Of a stretch of 64,000 nt of DNA, positions 58,301-64,000 are shown piece after piece. Made by a program: the position numbers and the translations under genes. The stretch comes from Bradyrhizobium sp. Ce-3. GTDB lineage: Bacteria; Pseudomonadota; Alphaproteobacteria; Rhizobiales; Xanthobacteraceae. Every line of letters begins with the position of its first letter. Within the stretch, counting starts at the first letter, position 1. The stretch is from positions 496,001 to 560,000 of the forward strand of contig NZ_BQUV01000003.1 of the NCBI RefSeq assembly GCF_022835695.1, written 5' to 3'. The notes beneath the pieces were generated by a model. The model was given only the letters and a program-made list of their open reading frames with translations, did no database searches and was not told the origin of the DNA.

Positions 58301-60619
58301 GGCACCGGTGCATTGTCGGTGTACGGCGGCGGCAATCTCTCGCTGACCGTCGGCGGCGCCATCAACTACGCCAATCTGCTGGTCGGGCGGGGCACGGCCG
58401 ACATCCAGGCCGGCGAGATCGGGATGGCGCCGCTGGACACCTCTTCTCTGACAATCGCGCGGGTGGATCTGTTGATCGGCGACGCCCAGTTCAACGTGGT
58501 GTCCCGCCGGGGAATCAACGCGATCGTCGGCGATCCGACACGGACGACGCAGCAACCCGACCCTGCGAGAACCGGCTATCGCATCCCGGCCGGCCTGGAG
58601 GGCAATGGGCCGCCCACTTTCTACTACAATCCGGTGTCACCCTACGGCTTCTTCACCAGCATGACGGCCGCCAGCGCCTTGACCGAATTCGCTGAAGGCG
58701 GCGACATCACGGTGCACGGTGATTTCGCGCCACCGATCTTCGAACTGACGGCGGCCGGCGGCTCGATCCGCGCCGGCTCCATTACGGCGAGCGGCTCCAA
58801 TTTCAATTATCTGGCCGCACTGGCCGCGCCGACGGCCCGCCTCGATCTGCTGGCCCAGCAGGACATCGTCAGCTTCGGCGTCAGCATGACGGCGGCCCAT
58901 CTGGAGTCGCAAATTACCGGTACCTCGGCGCCGACAGGCAGCGATTACGCGAGCACGCTGTCCAATCCGGCCTACGACACGTTTGGCGGCGCGTTGTCGC
59001 TGCCCTCGAACCTGGTCCAGTTCGACAATCCGCATACCGTGCACGTCTATGCGGTCCAGGGCAGCCTATCGAGGCTCGCGCTGGCGACGTCGGAGCGCGC
59101 ACAGGTGCGCGCCGGCCTCGATATCCTTCAGCCGATCATCAATATCGAGAACGCCGGGCCCGGCGACGCCTCGCTGGTGCAGGCCGGACGCGACATCGTC
59201 AGCTGCCAGCCGTGCAGCCTCGCCTACACGGACGTCTTCAACATTCGTGTGGAGGGGCCCGGCTCGCTATCGGTCCTCGCCGGTCGCGACATTGTCGTGC
59301 AGAAGGGCCAATACGGCACGCAAGGGGTTGGCATCACGTCGGTCGGCAACGCGGACAATCCCTTGCTGCCGGCGATCGGTGCCTCGATCGGCATCGCGGT
59401 CGGCACCGGCGCCAACGGGCCCGATACCGCGGCCTTCATCAATCTCTATCTCGATCCGCAGAACACCGATGCGACGACGCAAGATTATCTGTCGCAGCTC
59501 ACCAGCCACATGAGCGGGATCGAGGGTATCGCCCTCAGTCGCGACCAGGCGCTCGCCGATTTCCGCAACCTCACCCCGGCGGCACAATTGCCGTTCATCG
59601 AACAGGTGTATTTCGCCGAGCTCAGGGCGGGCGGCGAGGCGGCGGCCAAAGGGCTTGGCGCGGGCGGCAAGGGCTACGATCGGGCCTACCGGGCGATCGA
59701 GACCTTGTTCCCCGGCAGCGTGATCGGCGGCAGCACCACGGCCTATGCCGGCAATTTGTCGCTGTTCCAGCTCGCACGCGTCCGCACCGAGCAGGGTGGC
59801 AGCATCGACATCCTGGCGCCCGGTGGCGCCGTGTCGCTCGGCATCGAGAACCAGACGCCCGACCTGAGCGGGCAGACCGACACCGCGCGCCCGGGCCTGC
59901 TGACGCTCGAAGGCGGCGACATCAACATCTTCACCGATCGCAGCGTGGTGGTGGCGCAGTCGCGCGTCTTCACCGAGCTCGGCGGCGACATCCTGATGTT
60001 CTCGACCAACGGCGACCTCAACGCCGGCAAGGGCAAGCAGACCTCGATCGTGACGTCGCCGCCGTTGGTGATCTACGATCAGTATGGCCACGCGGCCAAA
60101 ACGCCGAACACGCCGCAGACCGGCGCCGGCATCGCAACCCTGATCGGCGTTCCCGGGGTTCCGCCTGGTAACGTCGACCTGTTCGCGCCGCACGGCACGA
60201 TCGATGCCGGCGAGGCCGGCATTCGGGTGTCGGGCAATCTCACCCTTCAGGCGTTGCAGGTGCTCAACATCGCCAATATCCAGGTGCAGGGCATTTCGGT
60301 CGGCGTGCCGGCGGTGCAGGGGCCGCCGGTGGGCGCGCTGACCGCGGCCAACAACACCGCGGGTGCGGCCCAGCAACCGACCGCGGCGGCACCGGCCGCC
60401 AGTACCGGACAGCCCTCGGTCATCATCGTCGAGGTGCTCGGCTATGGCGGAGGCGATGGCACGCCGGAGCCCGACGGCAACGACCAGCGCCGCGGCGGCA
60501 CCGAGCGGCAGAGCTATGATCCGAACAGCATGTTTCGCGTGGTCGGCAGCGGTGAATTGACGGCCGAGCAGGCGCGGCAGCTGACTGAGGACGAGAGGCA
60601 GCGTCTGTCGTCGCGCTAG
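49301..60619 (+). CDS. Giant filamentous-haemagglutinin family exoprotein
   Basis: A secreted surface protein of 3,772 residues, the largest gene of the window. The long signal region opens MPVRAQATHHFRARGETAVA and ends near YPAGARPL. An Ala/Gln-rich spacer follows (about 60-110). The two-partner-secretion haemagglutination domain is at about 125-330: ILNWQSFNVGARTDVVFNQQ, then HIKADGQVLLINQSGIIFGG. The rest is a beta-helix made of imperfect repeats (GGNITL, GSVTV, GGAIDV patterns), broken near residue 1765 by GLPAGTYTLLPGHYALLPGA. Residues about 3510-3630 match the DUF3739 region (GGDINIFTDRSVVVAQSR, then GGDILMFSTNGDLNAGKGKQ). It ends with the VIIVEVLGYGGG tail. The only cysteines noticed are in SCQPCS near 3303. 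No TpsB-type partner barrel is in the window. It is a single unbroken frame with no frameshift. Confidence 0.95.
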   Translation: MPVRAQATHHFRARGETAVALPRRMSRGGLMAGTSLVTLLLAAYPAGARPLTGAWPVAAPLYAADAAAAAAQQAAAAAAQSSGALTRAAQAIQALQAAQAAARAAAQATGTSRTLPQQVVPNGLVPGGLQVAPGAVPGSNLWSGANLPTQASADGRTSVGITQTAPQAILNWQSFNVGARTDVVFNQQGNSSWVALNRVIGNAGPSQILGHIKADGQVLLINQSGIIFGGASQINVGSLVASTLNITDQQFKTGLLNRSPFDNFGNLLAPILANGSGPTGDVTVEAGAVIVTAPPASVTTGGGNVFLFGANVQNSGSIVTPGGQAALVAGTSVYVTTSGSASQQGLVFNVLNGGTVSNTGLIAAPTGSITLVGMDLQQSGALVATTSVNQAGSILLSAQQGLQGMYGYDSSSHYAVSTQTGTVRLAPGSLTAVLPEEDGLTAMDTQPQAQSRITVEGGFVNVQPGAAIVAPSGRVALQASSHGDQLYLQDNPDAKINANSNPDGARVLVDTGSLIDVSGLQAVPVAASSDVVQVNVRANELRDSPLQRGGILTSKNVWVNVHDLDPVAPDRVYTAGGLLEVSGWLGQVARPIDQRLTTGGSVIAYSTGDAILRPGASIDIAGGSLAHQAGYLPVTRLVGSDGRIYSVNQAPADLTYVSIGVGFTVNHAHWNVTEFYANPLVPTQVYQPAYLEGRAAGSLSVIANAAEVDASVVAATINGPYQRTANTIPAGAAFSIGASSSIMPNSVVIAPSVAPPDISSATSPLPPSWQQTVYLSADLLDQANYGSITINARGGVTDPVSNAVSPAISLVGGARLQVASGGSITLNSSVALTGGGISIDGQLVARAGSVTVNAAQQGTVAFTGDVELHPGSVIDTRGLWVNDRTGGNDTPPALYNGGNVKLAAYGSVRIDDGAVIDASSGGWMQSTGRIKTSNGLPVGTGGNITLIADGFGATLHNSTTLAQTYPGRVYLDGTLRSYGFTLGGTLSIATPAIQIGGDAILPLRTINSINADGTSTLTPVDPASVMQLSPGFFASGGFSQYALYSYQNLTVAGGTNLELHGVNLVPNAQAVLAPTGSDVASIATAQTLPSYRQPAPVNLVLSAIDAFNGNLDVQRGAVINADPQATISLHARHQLTVDGTISAPAGTINLDLTGTTGTWVAVGSPVGVPPNNGPSYAATQTLWIGADARLLAPGLVTSMLDASGRPVNTVLGGGQVNINQDAQPSLYYPYLATQPYGEQPLGVVVAQAGAIIDVSGTSGAVQQVAGRSGLIQTQIATPGGGIAIRASLGLLFDATMKGQGGGAGAAGGSLTIDQMIGSYVADSSGVSQFVQPVFQTIVSQAAPLMTTGLSQGQAVPGGLLGDLFIGADQISSGGFASVSLGAVDALVFNGNVNLTAARSLTINASNISATPGASVRLSAPYVDIGGGQRNINEYTSSSYVPLGSYSAVPVAGTAHLEVNADLIDIEGTLRSGASYSYVTSFLDFSTPVRQTVSLPGFAGMAFNSLGDIRLVPVSRNSPSYATKPTTMTTAGDLMFTGTEIYPISTGPVSNAYTSIASGLFVIQATGPNSVVSFASNGQAPYVPLSAGGAVQIVAPTINQGGVLVAPLGQITFGDPNDPASTRAINLLPGSITSMSAGGMLIPYGAPLGNTDWIYGYDNSGTPNTISAPPAKTISFYGKALTVAGATGGAATARIDESGGGDLYGAQFVSGAGGSVDTLDGIKTFAILPSLGNRYAPRDPQMQLSDPTQAASAPVALQVGQQVTLSGIPGLPAGTYTLLPGHYALLPGAYKITVAASQTTATGLSNLAQRDGSYRVLGYGEVANTGFHDALPSVFIVTPGAVVRRQSQYAETTANQFYASKAAASGIAAPYLPLDAGQLVINATDSLSLPVTGGFGDFTAPAGGRGGQADIVASNLEILAPGGAAAPGMTGLQASAIDSIGAQSILIGGTRNLNGNVLTITPAAQQLRIDSGAVLTAPEIMLTASSAITIGGDAQIDTTSFGAISTLFPNDPKTGKTLGSIALARVGGGGAGAFVLASNAPVLPVTLPAGNGGASKLNIGAGAQIFGGSVLALSASDRITMDASARLAAPTVMVSVPVINFGTGGTSGFNLSAGLLAQLSEGDPLRHLPATGTLMLSASSAINVYGSVDLGNLDTATGQPLLAGLTLSAPVINGFGTATDRVRLRADAITLNGGATGAASTGSGQGAFEIDATQLTLGGGGNLAFGGFGTVTLAASEQVIGGVAYAGPIFAGTMQHIGTVAYAPGQVMPGTFSVSGDLTIAAPLVTAQAGAVTQLVADAGTVRFAALPAGAVQPAVNSNGATLSVSARGIVQGTTIDLPSGAITFTAQNGITLQAGSVTNVAGAVTPFFDVVRIAPAGSVTLQTVSGDVAVASGAMVDLRGGRLGSVTLSRLDVVDSDQGGNAGTLTIVAPNGTARLDGQLLADADPRYTGGTAVLALKSGDAGALLGSIAGFSGEQALTLATGDINVGNLTARHVELTASSGSITVTGLIDASGGSDATIRLIAGNNLELGAQAVLNAGTAVAKGGAVFLGLAGDSTGMLTLDAGSTINVAGSGPQIVNDGGVTTNNGGQVWLRAPRTANGVRIGNNGVQVTGAREIVVEAVKTYDVSGTPYVDANLAAADADAQAYVAAAAIKTGIGTLTGNSVTAFHLMPGIELRSSGDLQLLQNPSPTNSGIDLHTYRYNGEPMVLTLRAAGNLLINGSISDGFAAPVSSPDGSIFAIAAPLPAGSGSATLRLVAGADLAGADPLAVVPAVLRPAATAANPEPGSIVFAAPYLIDSNVNDSGVVVQIPSVLRTGTRDIELAAAGNIDIQTAFGIYTAGEPVTPNFTAGQRALIMSAYTYTYDNYLGYTFDADFNLKAYDSLYPLAFNASYASGGGNLTVKAHGSLIGADTSNNGVKSYAASELDTFWLWTEPTAVSPTWFVNFGTYYQPYLDFATDSFPSVAAFKGLGALGGGNVRVAVDGDLKAVDISVPTTGGLTGTGALSVYGGGNLSLTVGGAINYANLLVGRGTADIQAGEIGMAPLDTSSLTIARVDLLIGDAQFNVVSRRGINAIVGDPTRTTQQPDPARTGYRIPAGLEGNGPPTFYYNPVSPYGFFTSMTAASALTEFAEGGDITVHGDFAPPIFELTAAGGSIRAGSITASGSNFNYLAALAAPTARLDLLAQQDIVSFGVSMTAAHLESQITGTSAPTGSDYASTLSNPAYDTFGGALSLPSNLVQFDNPHTVHVYAVQGSLSRLALATSERAQVRAGLDILQPIINIENAGPGDASLVQAGRDIVSCQPCSLAYTDVFNIRVEGPGSLSVLAGRDIVVQKGQYGTQGVGITSVGNADNPLLPAIGASIGIAVGTGANGPDTAAFINLYLDPQNTDATTQDYLSQLTSHMSGIEGIALSRDQALADFRNLTPAAQLPFIEQVYFAELRAGGEAAAKGLGAGGKGYDRAYRAIETLFPGSVIGGSTTAYAGNLSLFQLARVRTEQGGSIDILAPGGAVSLGIENQTPDLSGQTDTARPGLLTLEGGDINIFTDRSVVVAQSRVFTELGGDILMFSTNGDLNAGKGKQTSIVTSPPLVIYDQYGHAAKTPNTPQTGAGIATLIGVPGVPPGNVDLFAPHGTIDAGEAGIRVSGNLTLQALQVLNIANIQVQGISVGVPAVQGPPVGALTAANNTAGAAQQPTAAAPAASTGQPSVIIVEVLGYGGGDGTPEPDGNDQRRGGTERQSYDPNSMFRVVGSGELTAEQARQLTEDERQRLSSR

Positions 60620-60746
60620 CGATACCGTGCGGGCCGGACTTCACGATCGGCGGTGTAGAGAACGCCTAGGTCGTTCACGTCAGCGTCCGCATCGGGCGCT
60701 AAGGCGTGATGGCGTTATCAGCGGCGGCAGGAACCGCACGTCGACT

Positions 60747-61211
60747 TCATTTGACGCGCGAAATTTGCGTTCCGGCGCGATCAAGCAAGGCGTTGAGTTC
60801 GATCAATGCGTTCGATCCGAGTGCAACTTCAACCTGAGCACGCGCCTCGCGCCAAAGGGGAAACGCCTTTTGCAATGTCCGTTTCCCTTTTTGCGTGATT
60901 TTCACAACCCGCACGCGGCCGTCCGAACTGCCACGACCGTCCGTCGTCAGACCTTGCGCATCCAGCGCCTTGAGATTCCTGTTCAATGTGGTCGGATCAA
61001 CACCCGCTTGTTCGGCGAGCTTTCCGATTGACAATCCGTCTTCGTCGGCAAGATCGGCTCGAAACAAATACGCGAGCAACCCAAACTGATTTGCGGTCAG
61101 TCCGGCGCCCGCGAGCACGTGATCGTATAGCTGCGTAATCTGTCTGGTCGCGCGCCTCATCCGCAGACAAGGACAGCTCATAACTTCCTTAAGCTCCTTC
61201 AGCCCTTCCAT
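60747..61211 (-). CDS. MarR family transcriptional regulator
   Basis: Winged-helix repressor of 154 residues from ATG 61211 (MEGLKELKEVMSCPCLRMRR; AAGGG upstream). The frame is open to 61385, but that part covers promoter and operator DNA. The winged-helix core reads LTANQFGLLAYLFRADLADE, then SIGKLAEQAGVDPTTLNRNL, then TDGRGSSDGRVRVVKITQKG with the basic wing. CPCLRMRRATRQ near the N-terminus has a Cys-x-Cys that could sense oxidation. It diverges from a membrane-protein gene, and matching operators lie at both promoters. Confidence 0.92.
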   Translation of the reverse strand: MEGLKELKEVMSCPCLRMRRATRQITQLYDHVLAGAGLTANQFGLLAYLFRADLADEDGLSIGKLAEQAGVDPTTLNRNLKALDAQGLTTDGRGSSDGRVRVVKITQKGKRTLQKAFPLWREARAQVEVALGSNALIELNALLDRAGTQISRVK

Positions 61212-61253
61212 CCCGTACCCTTTGGCCCGACTACGAACGTCAACCTGCAGACA

Positions 61254-61277
61254 ATTTATCTGCATATGCATAGAACG
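61254..61277. promoter_or_regulatory. Second MarR operator copy (marR promoter side)
   Basis: ATTTATCTGCATATGCATAG shares the left half-site and spacer pattern of the perfect operator at 61422, but its right arm is degenerate. It lies about 43 bases before the marR start codon on the minus strand. A TTGACT -35-like box (minus strand) is at 61286-61291. Weak autorepression is inferred. Confidence 0.55.
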
Positions 61278-61409
61278 AGATTGGGAGTCAATGCGTTCCG
61301 GCCACGAAGTCGGGACGCCGGATACCCTGGAGTTCGAAAAGTCAGTTAGCGAACGCACGCGTCGCCGGAAGATGCAGCCTCCCACGTTCGGGCAGCCGCC
61401 CGGTCAAAT

Positions 61410-61438
61410 TTGACAATGGGCATTTATCTGCATATACA
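61410..61438 (+). promoter_or_regulatory. Sigma-70-type promoter of membrane-protein gene
   Basis: TTGACA at 61410-61415 and TATACA at 61433-61438 are separated by exactly 17 bases, close to the consensus. It lies about 70 bases before ATG 61507. The MarR operator covers the -10 box. Confidence 0.75.
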
Positions 61439-61445
61439 GATAAAT
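61422..61445. promoter_or_regulatory. Perfect MarR-type operator
   Basis: ATTTATCTG CATATA CAGATAAAT is a perfect inverted repeat with 9-bp arms and a 6-bp palindromic-like spacer. It overlaps the promoter's spacer and -10 box, a placement that blocks RNA polymerase when bound. Confidence 0.8.
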
Positions 61446-61506
61446 CTAGTCATGTTGTGCGGACAGGCGCGATCCGCGTGTCCATGTGCCTGCTAGGAGC
61501 CGTCCA

Positions 61507-61989
61507 ATGCCGCCACGTTTTGCGTTCCGCCTCAGCGTACCGTTCGGCTTGATGGCATGGGGGATCGTCACGGCACTTTACATTTGGCCCACGTTGCGCG
61601 GGCTCTCGCCAGCAGACGCAATACGCCCGCTGCTCCTTCTGCACAGTTTCCGATACCTCGGTCTTGCGTTCCTGGTGCCCGGCACGGTCTCGCCCGAGCT
61701 GCCTGCTGCTTTTGCAAGGCCGGCCGCTCTCGGTGATCTCATTGCTGCACTGCTCGCGGTGCTCGCGCTCGGCACCCTCGGAAGTCCGTTGGGCACCTCG
61801 CTGGTTTGGGTATTCAACATCTGGGGTAGCGCTGACCTGTTGTATGCCTTCTACAACGGGGCTCGCCTCGTGAACGACGGCAAGCTTCTGGCGACGCATT
61901 TCGGAGCTGCTTACTTCATTCCGACCTTTTACGTGCCTCTGTTATTGATCACGCACGGTCTCGTCTTTTGGCTCCTCGTGTTCGGTTAG
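61507..61989 (+). CDS. Small four-helix membrane protein, MarR-regulated
   Basis: A 160-residue integral membrane protein from ATG 61507 (AGGAG 8 bases upstream; opens MPPRFAFRLSVPFGLMAWGI). Four to five helices are visible, including LLLLHSFRYLGLAFLVPG, LIAALLAVLALGTLG and FYVPLLLITHGLVFWLLV. The short loop FNIWGSADLLYAFYNGAR is polar and conserved-looking. I recognise no named family. The operator overlapping its promoter makes it the likely main target of the divergent MarR protein. Confidence 0.8.
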   Translation: MPPRFAFRLSVPFGLMAWGIVTALYIWPTLRGLSPADAIRPLLLLHSFRYLGLAFLVPGTVSPELPAAFARPAALGDLIAALLAVLALGTLGSPLGTSLVWVFNIWGSADLLYAFYNGARLVNDGKLLATHFGAAYFIPTFYVPLLLITHGLVFWLLVFG

Positions 61990-62169
61990 CCAAAGCAAGA
62001 TGCCCGATTGAGGGATGCCCATCTCAGGGGCGCCGTGGTCGCTCTGCGGGATCCCTGGTCCATTGTTTTCGAAAATTGTCGGCGAACTCGCTGGGAGTTC
62101 TGCAAGCGTTCCGCCGTCCAACCGAGCGATCGATGTGGCAGTCGCATTTTCAACGTCGGCCCATTTGTA

Positions 62170-62186
62170 ACTTGTAAAAAACAAGT
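62170..62186. promoter_or_regulatory. Inverted repeat before enoyl-CoA hydratase operon
   Basis: ACTTGT AAAAA ACAAGT has perfect 6-bp arms, about 75 bases before the hydratase start. It may bind the regulator of the operon. No regulator gene is adjacent in the window, unless downstream. The remaining gap 61990-62261 shows nothing else. Confidence 0.4.
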
Positions 62187-62261
62187 CGCAAGTTTATACG
62201 TAGTCAATAAGATGGATGTCGCGGCGTGTCGTTGCCAAGCGATGCTGGAGAGGAAATCCAA

Positions 62262-63056
62262 ATGACGGACAGCGCACCGATTGCAAGAGAGCGGCATGGA
62301 TTGGTTACGGTCCTTTCCATGGTTCATAAGCCCTACAATCTGATTGGTCCTACGCTGATCAACGCGCTTCTTGCGGAGCTGCGAGAAGCGCAAAACACCG
62401 GAAGCCGGGCAATCGTGATACGGAGTGGATTGCGCCACTTCTCTGCTGGGGCCGATCTCGCTCTTTTCGGCGCGCGCCTGGAGGGCAAGGGCAACGGAGG
62501 AGCGCCAGGCGGCGGGTGGTCCGGAATCGACTTTCTCAAGGAAGTCGAATTGTTGCCAATACCCTTGGTCGCCAGCGTGAACGGCGTCTGCCTGGGAGGC
62601 GGAGTCGAGCTGGCGCTTGCTTGCGATTACATCATTGCCGGAAATTCCGCCAAGATCGGGTCGGTCGAGTCCGCGCTCGGCCTTCATCCTCTGATGGGGG
62701 GGATCCAGCGGCAGGTGCAACGAATAGGAATGGCACGTGCCAAGGAAATGTCGATGCTCGGGCGGCGATACGATGCGGCGACGCTCGAGCGCTGGGGGCT
62801 GATCAATCACGTGGTTCCCGACGACGTGCTCGACAAGACGGCGCTGGCGATTGCCGAGGAACTGGCCCACGGCCCCACGGTCGCGCATGCCGCAACGAAG
62901 CAAGTCGCCTACATCGCGGCCAATCAGGGCGTGCGGGCCGCCGACGAGCAGATGGGCAAGCTGCAAGAACCGATCTGGGCATCGGATGATTTGCGAGCCG
63001 GTTTGACTTCCTTCCGTCAGAACGGTCCTGGCCTTGCCAAGTTCGCGGGGCGATGA
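62262..63056 (+). CDS. Enoyl-CoA hydratase/isomerase family protein
   Basis: Crotonase-fold enzyme of 264 residues from ATG 62262 (GGAGAGGAAATCCAA upstream; GTG 62226 is an alternative), hydrating or isomerising an enoyl-CoA. Family motifs: GLRHFSAGADLALF, which forms the first oxyanion-hole strand, and ASVNGVCLGGGVELALACDY, the CoA-binding and second oxyanion region. The residues after, SAKIGSVESALGLHPLMGGI, carry a glutamate at the usual first catalytic position. Its stop overlaps the CoA transferase start (ATGA), so the two work on one CoA-ester pathway. Confidence 0.92.
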   Translation: MTDSAPIARERHGLVTVLSMVHKPYNLIGPTLINALLAELREAQNTGSRAIVIRSGLRHFSAGADLALFGARLEGKGNGGAPGGGWSGIDFLKEVELLPIPLVASVNGVCLGGGVELALACDYIIAGNSAKIGSVESALGLHPLMGGIQRQVQRIGMARAKEMSMLGRRYDAATLERWGLINHVVPDDVLDKTALAIAEELAHGPTVAHAATKQVAYIAANQGVRAADEQMGKLQEPIWASDDLRAGLTSFRQNGPGLAKFAGR

Positions 63057-64000
63057 ACATGAGCGGACCGTTGTCGAATGTTCGCGTGGTCGATTTTTCG
63101 CGTGTGCTTGCAGGACCGTTGTGCGCGCGCACGTTGCTGGACCTCGGCGCTGAAGTGATCAAGATCGAGCCACCGCGACCGGACGTCTCGCGGTTTGCGC
63201 ACCCCGCCAAGCCGGGGATGTCGGGATATTATGCGCAACAGAACGCAGGCAAGCGTAACGTCAGCATCGATCTGAACGCCGAGGGCGCTCGCGAGATTGC
63301 GCTGCGGCTCTGCGACACCGCCGACGTCATCGTTGAGAATTTCAGGGCCGGAACACTGGCATCATTCGGCCTCGATTATCAGACGATCGCAAGCCGCAAT
63401 CCCCGCGTGATCTATGCGTCGATCACCGGTTACGGCCAGGGTGGGCCGTGGCGCAGCCGGATGGCCTATGCGCCGACGGTCCAGGCGGAAAGCGGCTTCA
63501 CCTCGAACAGCCTCCGGCACTATGGCGGCGATCTGAGTGCCGAGCGGACCGACAGTCTGTCCCACGCCGACGTCTACACAGGGTTGCAGGCGGCGATCGC
63601 GATTCTTGCGGCGCTCCAGAGCCGCGAAAAGTCCGGCAAGGGGCAATATATCGACGTCGCGATGGCCGCGACATTGATGGCCGTCAATGAACGTGCGCAC
63701 GTCGATCTCGGGGACTTCGATCTCGGTGACGAGCCAACGATCCTGGGCGCGACCGACTGTCCGTTCTTCACCGGACCGGGAGGCGAGCGCTTCACCGTCG
63801 CGACGAGCATGGTATGGTCGCTGACCTTCCCGAACTACCTGCGTGCGATGCGGCGGGCGGATCTCGCGGATGATCCCCGCTTTGCGACGGCGGCGCTCAG
63901 GAAGCAAAACCTGGACGCGCTGCATGCGATCATTCAGACATGGATGCTGACGTTCGCTGACATGGCTGCTCTGGATGCGCAGTTCGACGAGGCGAAGATC
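63053..64000 (+). CDS. CaiB/BaiF-family CoA transferase (3' end outside window)
   Basis: Class III CoA transferase moving CoA between carboxylic acids through an acyl-aspartate intermediate. 316 codons are present before the window edge, with no stop. N-terminal features: VRVVDFSRVLAGPLCARTLL, DLGAEVIKIEPP, NAGKRNVSIDL, VIVENFRAGTLASFGLDY and ITGYGQGGPW. The catalytic aspartate is D173 in HADVYTGLQAAIAIL. Start ATG 63053 overlaps the hydratase stop; ATG 63059 is an alternative. Co-expression with the hydratase suggests breakdown of a carboxylic acid through its CoA ester. Confidence 0.92.
   Translation, partial: MNMSGPLSNVRVVDFSRVLAGPLCARTLLDLGAEVIKIEPPRPDVSRFAHPAKPGMSGYYAQQNAGKRNVSIDLNAEGAREIALRLCDTADVIVENFRAGTLASFGLDYQTIASRNPRVIYASITGYGQGGPWRSRMAYAPTVQAESGFTSNSLRHYGGDLSAERTDSLSHADVYTGLQAAIAILAALQSREKSGKGQYIDVAMAATLMAVNERAHVDLGDFDLGDEPTILGATDCPFFTGPGGERFTVATSMVWSLTFPNYLRAMRRADLADDPRFATAALRKQNLDALHAIIQTWMLTFADMAALDAQFDEAKI

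Overview
The window is a chromosomal stretch of a high-GC alphaproteobacterium, most likely Bradyrhizobium or a close relative in the Nitrobacteraceae. This rests on the ispH-thrB-rnhA gene order, a TrcR/DUF1013 regulator, an NdvA-type cyclic glucan exporter, many CoA-ligase and CoA-transferase genes, and dispersed palindromic repeats typical of that genus. No rRNA, tRNA, CRISPR array, prophage or complete insertion sequence was seen. One short MITE-like element was found.

Layout. 1-6.4 kb: a truncated MFS transporter, a complete TAXI-type TRAP transporter set (binding protein, fused permease, DUF1850 protein), an SDR oxidoreductase and a membrane protein. 6.4-16.2 kb: a CPA1 Na+/H+ antiporter, a TPR/LprI-like periplasmic protein, propionyl-CoA synthetase, a small lipoprotein, TrcR, the ispH-thrB-rnhA operon and a LuxR-type regulator. 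16.3-20.6 kb: two convergent RTX proteins with almost the same C-terminal cassette; the first carries eight 70-residue repeats. 21-39.4 kb: mainly housekeeping and metabolic genes, including peroxiredoxin, DUF924, FadD, a D,D-carboxypeptidase, an NdvA-like exporter, an ABC binding protein, a HisE-like protein, a YqaA/DedA-like protein, two nitronate monooxygenases, a thioesterase, a hybrid histidine kinase, an exported alpha/beta hydrolase and an acyl-CoA ligase. 39.42-39.89 kb: a 441-bp element with inverted ends and 14-bp direct repeats, carrying a possible 29-residue membrane peptide. 40-46.4 kb: small conserved proteins, an O-methyltransferase diverging from a TetR regulator, and a Tat-exported ThDP enzyme paired with a cytochrome c.

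46.4-60.6 kb is the most striking region. A cell-surface-signalling cassette (STN/TonB-like protein, ECF sigma factor, FecR anti-sigma) lies directly upstream of one 3,772-codon filamentous-haemagglutinin exoprotein. The cassette is bounded by two direct copies of the exoprotein's 3' end, one of them an orphan remnant. It resembles the VreA-VreI-VreR arrangement of Pseudomonas, where the receptor barrel is absent and the output is a two-partner-secretion exoprotein.

60.7-64 kb: a MarR regulator with two matching operator sites, the membrane protein it probably controls, and the start of an acyl-CoA operon (enoyl-CoA hydratase, CaiB-type CoA transferase) that runs off the window. Function calls come from reading motifs and family resemblance only; no database search was run.
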